The notes under the pieces: generated by a model
The model's database searches: none
Seen by the model: only the letters and a program-made list of their open reading frames with translations
Told to the model about the DNA's origin: nothing
Program-made: the position numbers and the translations under genes
NCBI GenBank assembly: GCA_021779795.1
Contig: JAJXZZ010000006.1
Span: forward strand, 1-23,089
Length of the DNA: 23,089 nt
DNA from: Acidobacteriota bacterium
GTDB taxonomy: Bacteria > Acidobacteriota > Vicinamibacteria > Vicinamibacterales > Fen-181
Reading direction: 5' to 3'
Shown: positions 6,596-13,872 of the stretch, in pieces
Layout: the number at the start of each line of letters is the position of its first letter
How positions within the stretch are numbered: the first letter of the stretch is position 1

Positions 6596-8724
6596 CCGTC
6601 GCGGCGGCTGCCCGCGAGGAGAGGCGTGAGACGCCGGCGCCGCCCGGGACGCCCGCCCTGCTGCCCGAGCGGCTGCGACGGGCGCGGCCGCTGTTCGACC
6701 GGGCGATCGTGGGGCGCGCGGCGCTCTCGGCGTTCGGCAAGCTGAACCCGGCGCGCCTCCGGAAGAACCCGGTGATCTTCGTCGTCGAGGTCGGCGCGGC
6801 GCTGACGACGGTCCTCGTCGCGCGCGACGCCGCCGCGGGCCGGCCGGGCCTGGCGTTCGGCCTGCAGATCGGCCTGTGGCTCTGGTTCACCGTCCTGTTC
6901 GCGAACTTCGCCGAGGCGATGGCCGAGGCGCGCGGCAAGGCGCAGGCGGACTCGCTGCGGCAGACCAAGACGCGCGTGATGGCCACGCGCGAGGCGAAGG
7001 GCGGGGGGACGGAGTCGGTGCCGGGGTCGGCGCTCCGGGCCGGGGACATCGTCGTGTGCGAGGCGGGCGACACGATTCCCGGTGACGGGGAGGTGATCGA
7101 GGGGGTCGCCTCGGTGGACGAGTCGGTGGTCACGGGGGAGAGCGCGCCGGTGATCCGGGAGTCGGGCGGCGATCGCAGCGCGGTGACGGGCGGCACGCGC
7201 GTGCTGTCGGACCGAATCCGCGTGCGGATCACGTCGAACCCGGGTGAGACGTTCCTCGACCGGATGATCGCGCTCGTCGAGGGCGCCAGCCGGCAGAAGA
7301 CGCCCAACGAGGTCGCGCTCAACATCCTCATCGCCGGGCTGTCGCTGATCTTCCTGCTGGTCGTGGCCACGCTCGACCCGTTCGCCGCGTCGGCGGTGGC
7401 GGCCGCGGGGGCGGGGCGGGTGCCGGCGGTGACCGTGCTGGTGGCGCTGCTGGTCTGCCTGATCCCGACCACGATCGGCGGCCTGCTGTCGGCGATCGGG
7501 ATCGCCGGGATGGACCGCGTGATGCAGCACAACGTGCTCGCCATGAGCGGCCGCGCCGTCGAGGCCGCCGGCGACGTGCACACGCTGCTGCTCGACAAGA
7601 CCGGCACGATCACGCTCGGCAACCGGCACGCGGTGGAGTTCCTGCCCGTCGGCGGCGTCGAGGAGGCCGAGCTGGCCGACGCCGCCCAGGCGGCGAGCCT
7701 GGCCGACGAGACGCCGGAGGGGCGGTCGATCGTCGTGCTGGCCAAGCAGCGCTTCCGCCTGCGCGGGCGGGAGGTCGCCGACCCGGCGGCGCGGTTCATC
7801 CCCTTCTCGGCGCAGACGCGGATGAGCGGCGTGGACCTCGGCGGGCGCCAGCTGCGCAAGGGGGCCTCGGACGCCGTCGTCGCGTTCGTGCGCGGGCGGG
7901 GCGGCGCCGTGCCGGCGGGCTTCGCCGAGGTCGTCGAGCGCGTGGCGCGCACCGGCGGCACGCCGCTCGCGGTGGCCGACGGCCCGCGCCTGCTGGGCGT
8001 CATCCACCTGAAGGACGTCGTCAAGGGGGGCATCAAGGAGCGGATCGCGCAGCTGCGCCTGATGGGGATCCGCTCGGTGATGATCACCGGCGACAACCCG
8101 CTGACCGCCGCCGCCATCGCGAGCGAGGCGGGCGTGGACGACTTCCTGGCGCAGGCGACGCCAAAGGACAAGCTGGACTACATCCGGCGCGAGCAGGCGG
8201 CGGGCCGGCTCGTCGCGATGACCGGCGACGGGACCAACGACGCGCCGGCGCTGGCGCAGGCCGACGTCGGCCTGGCGATGAACAGCGGGACGGTGGCGGC
8301 CAAGGAAGCGGGGAACATGGTGGACCTCGACAGCAACCCCACGAAGCTGATCGAGGTCGTGGCCATCGGCAAACAGCTGCTCATCACGCGCGGCGCGCTG
8401 ACCACGTTCTCCATCGCCAACGACGTCGCGAAGTACTTCGCCATCGTGCCGGCGATGTTCATGGGCAGCTACCCGTCGCTGGCGGCCCTCAACATCATGC
8501 GGCTCCACACGCCGCAGAGCGCCATCCTGTCGGCCGTCGTCTTCAACGCGCTCATCATCGTCGCGCTCGTCCCGCTCGCGCTGCGGGGGGTCAAGTACCG
8601 GCCCCAGAGCGCGTCGGCGATGCTGCGGCGGAACCTGCTCGTCTACGGCCTGGGCGGCCTCGTGGCGCCGTTCCCGGGCATCTGGGCGATCGACCGGCTG
8701 CTCGTGTGGCTGCACCTGGTGTGA
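6586..8724 (+). CDS. kdpB: KdpB, P-type ATPase catalytic subunit
   Basis: A class I P-type ATPase of 712 residues (E. coli 682) that hydrolyses ATP for potassium import. It has the actuator motif VTGES, with S186 equivalent to the inhibitory phosphorylation site S162 of E. coli KdpB. The phosphorylation motif DKTGT has D337. The hinge motif MTGDGTNDAPALAQADVG is intact, and the helix-5 pair D and K occurs in ANDVAKYFAI. ATG 6586 lies inside the end of kdpA (10-base overlap). The N-terminus carries a low-complexity extension of about 30 residues before the family core (ARPLFDRAIVGRAALSAF). All catalytic residues that I can check are present. Confidence 0.97.
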   Translation: MAVTVAAAAREERRETPAPPGTPALLPERLRRARPLFDRAIVGRAALSAFGKLNPARLRKNPVIFVVEVGAALTTVLVARDAAAGRPGLAFGLQIGLWLWFTVLFANFAEAMAEARGKAQADSLRQTKTRVMATREAKGGGTESVPGSALRAGDIVVCEAGDTIPGDGEVIEGVASVDESVVTGESAPVIRESGGDRSAVTGGTRVLSDRIRVRITSNPGETFLDRMIALVEGASRQKTPNEVALNILIAGLSLIFLLVVATLDPFAASAVAAAGAGRVPAVTVLVALLVCLIPTTIGGLLSAIGIAGMDRVMQHNVLAMSGRAVEAAGDVHTLLLDKTGTITLGNRHAVEFLPVGGVEEAELADAAQAASLADETPEGRSIVVLAKQRFRLRGREVADPAARFIPFSAQTRMSGVDLGGRQLRKGASDAVVAFVRGRGGAVPAGFAEVVERVARTGGTPLAVADGPRLLGVIHLKDVVKGGIKERIAQLRLMGIRSVMITGDNPLTAAAIASEAGVDDFLAQATPKDKLDYIRREQAAGRLVAMTGDGTNDAPALAQADVGLAMNSGTVAAKEAGNMVDLDSNPTKLIEVVAIGKQLLITRGALTTFSIANDVAKYFAIVPAMFMGSYPSLAALNIMRLHTPQSAILSAVVFNALIIVALVPLALRGVKYRPQSASAMLRRNLLVYGLGGLVAPFPGIWAIDRLLVWLHLV

Positions 8725-8732
8725 GGGGCGAC

Positions 8733-9359
8733 ATGTGGCGAGAACTGTCCCGGGCCGCCCGCCTGGCGGCCGTCTTCACCGTGCTGACCGGGCTGCTGTA
8801 CCCGGCCGCCGTGACCGGGATCGCCGAGGCGCTGTTCCCGGTCCAGGCGCACGGGTCGCTCGTGCGGGCCGGGGGGCGGACGGTGGGCTCGGCTCTCATC
8901 GGCCAGGCCTTCACCAGGCCCGAGTACTTCCACCCGCGCCCGTCGGCGGCCGGCTACGACGCCACGGCGTCGTCGGGTTCGAATCTCGGCCCGACCAGCC
9001 GCGAGCTGGCCGAGCGCGTGCGGCAGGCGATCGCGCGCTACCGGCGCGAGAACGGCGGCTACGCCGGCCCGATCCCGGCCGACGCGGTGACGGAGTCGGC
9101 GAGCGGCCTCGACCCGGACATCTCGCCGGCGAACGCGCGCATCCAGGCGCCGCGCGTGGCCGCCGCGCGCGGCGTGCCGGTGGCCGAGGTCCTGGCGCTC
9201 GTCGCGCGGCGGACCGAGCGCCCGTGGCTCGATCTCTTCGGCGACCCGCGGGTGAACGTGCTGCAGCTCAACCTGGCCCTCGACCGGCGCCTGCCGGCCG
9301 GGGGCCCGGCGCCCGGCGCGCCGGAACCTCGTACAATGCCTCACGATGGCTACCGGTGA
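8733..9359 (+). CDS. kdpC: KdpC, Kdp ATPase accessory subunit
   Basis: KdpC (208 aa, E. coli 190) holds the KdpA-KdpB complex together and stimulates ATP binding. One N-terminal membrane helix (LAAVFTVLTGLLYPAAVTGI) is followed by the family blocks GSALIGQAFTRPEYFHPRPS, GYDATASSGSNLGPTS and DPDISPANARIQAPRVAAAR. ATG 8733 is chosen because GAGGGG (8723-8728) precedes it; GTG 8706 is in frame but lies inside kdpB without its own site. The C-terminal tail after LALDRRL is proline-rich and not conserved. Its last codons overlap the start of the next gene by 14 bases and contain a TACAAT box. Confidence 0.95.
   Translation: MWRELSRAARLAAVFTVLTGLLYPAAVTGIAEALFPVQAHGSLVRAGGRTVGSALIGQAFTRPEYFHPRPSAAGYDATASSGSNLGPTSRELAERVRQAIARYRRENGGYAGPIPADAVTESASGLDPDISPANARIQAPRVAAARGVPVAEVLALVARRTERPWLDLFGDPRVNVLQLNLALDRRLPAGGPAPGAPEPRTMPHDGYR
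9332..9337 (+). promoter_or_regulatory. TACAAT -10-like box inside the end of kdpC
   Basis: TACAAT ends eight bases before ATG 9346. The same box at the same distance precedes three other genes in the window (minus strand at 14991, plus strand at 15017 and 21725). It could give a leaderless transcript for the KdpD-N pair independent of the kdpFABC message. No clear -35 box is visible. Confidence 0.4.
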
Positions 9360-10422
9360 GGAGCCGGCCGTCGGCCGGCGCGACCCGGAGGCGCTGCTGC
9401 GGGACGTCGAGGCGGGGGACCGCGCCTCCCGCGTCGGGCGCCTCAAGGTGTTCCTCGGCTACGCGCCGGGCGTGGGCAAGTCGTTCCGCCTGCTCGACGA
9501 AGGACGGCGCCGCCACGAGCGGGGCGAGGACGTGGTGGTCGCGGCGCTGCAGCCCGACGTGCCTCCCGAGGCGCGGCGCGCCGTGGACGCGCTCGACCGG
9601 ATCCCGCCGCTCGACGTCGGCGGCGTCCCGGTCCTCGACCTGGAGGCACTGCTGGAGCGCCGGCCCGGCGTCTGCATCGTGGACGGCCTCGCGTACGACA
9701 ATCCCCCGGGTTCGCGTCACGCCGCGCGCTACCAGGACGTCGAGGAGATGCTCGAGGCGGGCATCTCGGTCCTGACCTCGATCGGCCTCGAGTACATCGC
9801 CGAGCAGCAGGCGTTCGTGCGCGAGGTCATGGGCGACGTGCCGCCGCACGCCGTGCCGCAGGAGTTCGTCAGCCGGGCCGACGAACTGGTCGTCGTCGAC
9901 GCGCCGCCCGAGGAGCGCGGCGCCGGCGAGCCGGCCGGGGCGCTGAGCGCGCTCCGCCAGCGGGCCCTGCTGCTCGCCGCCGAGGTCGTGGACCGCCAGC
10001 TCGAAGCCTACCTGCGACGGCACGGCATCGAGTGGTCCTGGGGCACGCAGGAGCGGATCCTCGTCTGCATGACGCCGCGCGCCAACGCCGCGCGGATGCT
10101 GGCGGCGGGCCGGCGCGCGGCCGATCGCTTCCACGGCGAGCTGTTCGCCACCTACGTCGCGCAGGAGCGCCTGACCGACGAGGACCGGGCGGCCAACGAA
10201 CGCAACGCGACGCTCGCCCGCGCCCAGCGGGCGCGCCTGGACATCCTCGAGGGGCGGGACGCGGCCGCCGCCATCCTCGCGCACGCCCGGCGCCTCGGCA
10301 TCACCCAGATCTTCGTCGGCCACTCGCTCGCGCGCGCGTGGACCGCGCGGGTCCGCCGCACCGCGCTCGAACGGCTGATCCGCGACGCCGAGGGGATCGA
10401 CGTCCGGGTCTTCCCGCAGTGA
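9346..10422 (+). CDS. Stand-alone KdpD N-terminal sensor domain plus Usp domain, divergent copy
   Basis: A 358-residue soluble protein matching the N-terminal half of KdpD (KdpD domain then Usp domain), with no membrane or kinase part. The Walker A motif is intact at G38-S46 (GYAPGVGKS). The Walker B region has drifted: CIVDGLAYDNPPGSRHAARY, where family members usually have VDELAHTNAPGSRH. The invariant NVQHLESLND block is replaced by a segment around SIGLEYIAEQQ, and the YPPER/ALENFF region is missing. The Usp-like part (about 235-358) keeps GITQIFVGHS near its end. The start overlaps kdpC by 14 bases. It probably arose by duplication with the next gene and then diverged; it may be a regulatory partner rather than the primary sensor. 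Confidence 0.85.
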   Translation: MATGEEPAVGRRDPEALLRDVEAGDRASRVGRLKVFLGYAPGVGKSFRLLDEGRRRHERGEDVVVAALQPDVPPEARRAVDALDRIPPLDVGGVPVLDLEALLERRPGVCIVDGLAYDNPPGSRHAARYQDVEEMLEAGISVLTSIGLEYIAEQQAFVREVMGDVPPHAVPQEFVSRADELVVVDAPPEERGAGEPAGALSALRQRALLLAAEVVDRQLEAYLRRHGIEWSWGTQERILVCMTPRANAARMLAAGRRAADRFHGELFATYVAQERLTDEDRAANERNATLARAQRARLDILEGRDAAAAILAHARRLGITQIFVGHSLARAWTARVRRTALERLIRDAEGIDVRVFPQ

Positions 10423-10426
10423 CGCC

Positions 10427-11545
10427 ATGGCCGAGACATCCATCCCGCGCGGCCGGCTGAAGGTCTTCCTCGGGTACGCGGCGGGTGTCGGCAAGACGTA
10501 CCAGATGCTCGGCGAGGCCCACCGGGCCGTGCGCGAGGGGACCGACCTGGTCGTCGGCTACGTCGAGGCGCACGGGCGGCGCGATACCGAGGCGCTCGCC
10601 GCCGGCCTCGAGATCGTGCCGCGTGCGGTCGCGCAGCATCGGGGCGCCCGCTTCGAGGAGATGGACACGGCCGCCGTCCTCCGCCGCCACCCGCAGGTCG
10701 CCGTCGTTGACGAACTGCCCCACACCAACGTGCCGGGGTCGCGGCGCGCCAAGCGCTGGGAGGACGTGCACGACCTGCTCGACGCCGGCATCGACGTCTG
10801 GACGACGATGAACGTCCAGCACCTCGAGAGCCTCAACGACCAGATCTGGCAGAGCACCGGGGTGAGAGTCCGCGAGACGATTCCCGACTGGGTGCTGAAG
10901 CAGGCCGACGAGGTCGTGATGGTGGACCTGACGCCCCAGGCGCTGCTGAACCGGCTCGCCCGCGGGGCGGTGTACCCGCCGGAGCGCGCGCAGGCGGCGC
11001 TCGAGAACTTCTTCAAGGAATCCACGCTGGTCGCGCTGCGCGAATTCGCGATGCGGCAGGCCGCCTGCGTCGTGGAGTCCCGCCTCGCCGCCGAACGCGC
11101 CGACGGCTGGCCCGGCGAGGCCGACGGGAGCGGCTCGCGCGAGCGCCTGCTGCTGCTGGCCGGGCCCGAGCCGTCATCGGCCGCGCTGATTCGGCGCGGA
11201 CGCCGGCTGGCGGATCTGATGAGGGCGGAGTGCCTGGCGGTGTACGTGTCGAGCACGCCCGACCTCGGGCACCTCGGCCCCGCCGAGCGCGAGCGCGTCG
11301 AGCGCCATCTCAATTTCGCCAGGGCGCTCCAGATCGAGGCGCGCGTGATCGAGGGACGTGACGTCGCCGAGACGCTCGTGGGCTTCGCCCGCCTCAACGG
11401 CGTCACGCAGATCTTCCTGGCGCGGACCCGGCCGGCGGGCGTGCGCCGCTGGTTCGCCCCCTCGCTCGTGGAGCGCGTCGTCCACCTGGCCAAGGGGCTG
11501 CAGGTGACCGTGATGGCCGACCGGTCGCTGCGGCACGGCCACTGA
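10427..11545 (+). CDS. Stand-alone KdpD N-terminal sensor domain plus Usp domain, canonical copy
   Basis: A 372-residue soluble protein equal to the N-terminal half of a normal KdpD. All KdpD-domain landmarks are present: Walker A G16-T24 (GYAAGVGKT), VVDELPHTNVPGSRRAKRW, TTMNVQHLESLNDQIW, TGVRVRETIPDWVL, and VYPPERAQAALENFF. A Usp domain follows from about 240 (PSSAALIRRGRRLADLM, GVTQIFLARTR), the part that binds c-di-AMP in Staphylococcus KdpD. The membrane and kinase half is the separate gene at 2348-3775. It starts four bases after the previous gene and is probably co-translated with it. It most likely acts as a diffusible sensor subunit that docks on the kinase; that docking is inference. 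Confidence 0.9.
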   Translation: MAETSIPRGRLKVFLGYAAGVGKTYQMLGEAHRAVREGTDLVVGYVEAHGRRDTEALAAGLEIVPRAVAQHRGARFEEMDTAAVLRRHPQVAVVDELPHTNVPGSRRAKRWEDVHDLLDAGIDVWTTMNVQHLESLNDQIWQSTGVRVRETIPDWVLKQADEVVMVDLTPQALLNRLARGAVYPPERAQAALENFFKESTLVALREFAMRQAACVVESRLAAERADGWPGEADGSGSRERLLLLAGPEPSSAALIRRGRRLADLMRAECLAVYVSSTPDLGHLGPAERERVERHLNFARALQIEARVIEGRDVAETLVGFARLNGVTQIFLARTRPAGVRRWFAPSLVERVVHLAKGLQVTVMADRSLRHGH

Positions 11546-11561
11546 GCGGCCCGGCGGCCGC
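11546..11561 (+). terminator. GC-rich hairpin right after the kdp locus
   Basis: GCGGCC, loop CGGC, GGCCGC begins on the base after the final stop codon of the locus. There is no T-run behind it, so it could be a Rho-assisted or structural 3' end rather than a classical terminator. Confidence 0.3.
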
Positions 11562-11613
11562 GCCCTCGTCACACTCTTGTCACGCCGCTGCCGCGGGCGC
11601 TCCACATCGCGCG

Positions 11614-11622
11614 TGGCACAAT
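11614..11622 (+). promoter_or_regulatory. Candidate extended -10 promoter of the diguanylate cyclase gene
   Basis: TGG-CACAAT has the TGn extension next to a CACAAT hexamer and lies in an AT-richer pocket (GGCACAATAAAGGGACAATT). The leader to GTG 11711 would be about 80 bases. A very similar TGC-CACAAT stands upstream of the sortilin-like gene. The rest of the 165-base gap between 11546 and 11710 shows nothing else convincing. Confidence 0.4.
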
Positions 11623-11710
11623 AAAGGGACAATTGGGGGACGACGGCCGCGCGCCCCCGAGGTGATCCGGTGACGGACGCGTCCCGGCCCGGAGGCGCCG
11701 GCGAGGCTGC

Positions 11711-12637
11711 GTGGGGGAAGGCGTCGGCGTGCATCTGACCAGCCAGCGCAGGACCGGGGAATTCGGCGCCGCGCGCTCGCCGGCGGCGCGACAGTGGGCC
11801 GCCGTCGCGATCGTGGCGTCGCTGGCGTTCATCTTCTGGCTGGACCGGTGGACCGACGTCGCGCCCTTCCAGCACCTCTATTACGCGCCCATCATCCTGG
11901 CGGCCGTGGTGTTCGGCCGGCGCGGGGGGTTCCTCACCGCGCTGGCCGCCGTGGCCCTGTATCACCTGGCCGACCCGGGCCGGCGGTCGCTGATCTACCG
12001 GGAAGCCGACGCCGTCGAGACGGCGCTGTTCGTGGCGGTCGGTCTGGTCACGGCGAGGTTCGTGAGCGACGGGCGGCGCCTGCGCCATCTCGCGATGACC
12101 GACGATTTGACGGGGCTCCACAACTTGCGCTCGTTCGAAGCCCGGCTCGATGCGATAATCGGTGACGCCAGCTCATCCGGTGGGCCGGTGTCGATGCTGC
12201 TCGTCGACGTCGATCACCTCAAGGCGATCAACGACGAGCACGGGCACCTGGCGGGCGCCGAGGCGGTGCGCGAGGTCGGGCGGCTGATGGCCGCCACCAT
12301 GCCGCCGGGCGCGGTGGCCTGCCGCTACGGCGGCGACGAGTTCGCCATCGCGCTGCCGCGGATGGGCGCCGCCGAGGCCGTGCAGGCCGCCGAGGGCCTT
12401 CGGCAGGCCGTCCAGGCGGCGGCGCCGCTGCTCGCGGGCCGGTCGTTCGAGGCCGGGACGCTGTCGGTCAGCGTGGGCGTGGCCAGCCGGGCGTTCGCCG
12501 CGTCGGCGGGAGGCGCTCCCCCCGGCTGGAGCCGCGAGGCGGCTGGCGAGGCGCTGTTCCGGGCCGCCGACGTCGCGCTGTACGCGGCGAAGGACGCCGG
12601 GCGCAATTGCGTGGTCGCAGAAAGGCGGGAACCATGA
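11711..12637 (+). CDS. Membrane-bound diguanylate cyclase (GGDEF)
   Basis: A 308-residue protein with about three or four membrane segments (roughly residues 28-120, WAAVAIVASLAFIFWL onward) and a C-terminal GGDEF domain. The active-site motif GGDEF is intact at 207-211, preceded by VDVDHLKAINDEHGH, so it should make cyclic di-GMP from two GTP. The RxxD inhibitory site normally just before GGDEF is absent (the sequence reads PPGAVACRYGGDEF), so product feedback by that route is unlikely. GTG 11711 is the first possible start after an in-frame stop at 11663; GAGG lies four bases before it. GTG 11729 is an alternative. The stop overlaps the start of the protease gene (ATGA). Its input signal is unknown. 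Confidence 0.9.
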   Translation: MGEGVGVHLTSQRRTGEFGAARSPAARQWAAVAIVASLAFIFWLDRWTDVAPFQHLYYAPIILAAVVFGRRGGFLTALAAVALYHLADPGRRSLIYREADAVETALFVAVGLVTARFVSDGRRLRHLAMTDDLTGLHNLRSFEARLDAIIGDASSSGGPVSMLLVDVDHLKAINDEHGHLAGAEAVREVGRLMAATMPPGAVACRYGGDEFAIALPRMGAAEAVQAAEGLRQAVQAAAPLLAGRSFEAGTLSVSVGVASRAFAASAGGAPPGWSREAAGEALFRAADVALYAAKDAGRNCVVAERREP

Positions 12638-13836
12638 GTCTTCGAATCGGGCCCCTCGTGTTCATCCTGGCACTTCTGAGCGTGGCCGGCCCGGCGGCCG
12701 CCCAGGCTCCGCAGGCGCCGCGGGCCCCGCAGGTCCCCGTGGCCACGTGCGCGAGCCCGCTGCCCGTGCTCTACGACCAGGTGTCGCCGACCGTCGTCAC
12801 CATCACGTCGATCTCGATCAACCCCTACGAGTCCGACCACCGGCTCGAGCGGGCGCTCGGCTCGGGGGTCATCATCGACCCGTCGGGCCTCGTCCTGACC
12901 AACTCGCACGTCGTGTTCGGCCGCCAGGTCCTCACCGTCACGCTCGACGACGGCACGACGCTGCCGGCCACGTTCGTGGGGGCCGACCCGATCTTCGACG
13001 TCGCCCTCGTCCGCATCCCGACGCCCGTGAAGGGCACGCTGCCGGTGGCGATGCTCGGCGACTCGAGCCAGCTCGTGGTCGGCGAGGACGTGGCGGTCAT
13101 CGGCAACCCGCTCGGACTGGACCAGACGCTGACGCACGGCATCGTCTCGGCGGTCAACCGCGCCGTGCCGGGCGCGGCGTGGTCGCTGACCGAGCCGATG
13201 ATCCAGACCGACGCGTCGATCAACCCGGGCAACTCGGGCGGGCCGATGATCGACCCGTGCGGGCGCGTGGTCGGGATCACGACGGCGATCCTCCCCGAGG
13301 CACAGAACATCGGGTTCGCGGTGCCCGTCAACCTGGTGAAGGCGATCATCCCGCAGCTGCTCGAGAAGGGCCGCGTCGTCCGGCCGTGGCTCGGCGTGCA
13401 GGGGCAGTTCGTGCTCCCCGAGCTGAAGGACCTGCTGAAAGTGCCGCTGGTGAACGGCTTCCTCGTGGAGGCGGTCGAGCCGGGCAGCCCGGCCGAGAAG
13501 CAGGGGGTGCGCGGCGGGCTGTTCGAGCTGACGATCGAGGGGCAGCCGGTCCTGCTCGGCGGCGACATCATCACCAAGGTGAACGACGTGCTTCTGGAAG
13601 ATCCCGGCAAGCTGGCGAAGCTGCTGGAGGCGCTGAAGGTGGGCAGCACGGTGAATCTGACGCTGTTCCGCGAGGGGAAGGTGCTGGACGTCACCCTGAC
13701 GCTGACCGAGCGCCCGATCCTGCTCTGGGACGTGCCGGCGCGGGCGTCGGCCGCCGGCGCCGGAGGGGCGGCCGGGACGACGGGATCGGCGGCCATGCGC
13801 GTGCCGACCGCATCGCCCGGCAGGTTCCGGTTCTGA
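12634..13836 (+). CDS. Secreted HtrA/DegP-type trypsin-like serine protease with PDZ domain
   Basis: A 400-residue exported protease. The signal peptide is MSLRIGPLVFILALLSVAG, with likely cleavage after AAAQA, followed by an AP-rich linker. The catalytic triad is complete: H92 (TNSHVV), D122 (FDVALVRIP) and S201 (NPGNSGGPM). One PDZ domain occupies about 250-370 (RPWLGVQG, VEAVEPGSPAEKQGVRGG, GGDIITKVND). It should degrade or refold damaged envelope proteins. It has one PDZ, like DegS, rather than two as in DegP. A cysteine pair (TCASP near the mature N-terminus and DPCGR after the active site) may form a disulfide. ATG 12634 overlaps the cyclase stop, with AAAGGCGGGA upstream; the longer GTG start at 12607 would bury the signal peptide. 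Confidence 0.93.
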   Translation: MSLRIGPLVFILALLSVAGPAAAQAPQAPRAPQVPVATCASPLPVLYDQVSPTVVTITSISINPYESDHRLERALGSGVIIDPSGLVLTNSHVVFGRQVLTVTLDDGTTLPATFVGADPIFDVALVRIPTPVKGTLPVAMLGDSSQLVVGEDVAVIGNPLGLDQTLTHGIVSAVNRAVPGAAWSLTEPMIQTDASINPGNSGGPMIDPCGRVVGITTAILPEAQNIGFAVPVNLVKAIIPQLLEKGRVVRPWLGVQGQFVLPELKDLLKVPLVNGFLVEAVEPGSPAEKQGVRGGLFELTIEGQPVLLGGDIITKVNDVLLEDPGKLAKLLEALKVGSTVNLTLFREGKVLDVTLTLTERPILLWDVPARASAAGAGGAAGTTGSAAMRVPTASPGRFRF

Positions 13837-13840
13837 GCGC

Positions 13841-13860
13841 GGCGCCGGCGCCGCGGCGCC
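13841..13860. terminator. Palindromic hairpin between convergent genes
   Basis: GGCGCCG, a six-base loop, CGGCGCC sits between the stop codons of the protease (13836) and the leftward acetamidase (13873). Symmetry and placement suit a two-way transcription end. No T-run is present, so the call is tentative. Confidence 0.4.
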
Positions 13861-13872
13861 GGCCTCGAGCGG

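Noticed and set aside
8706..8732. Upstream GTG start for kdpC
   Set aside because: It lies within kdpB codons without its own ribosome site, whereas ATG 8733 follows GAGGGG.
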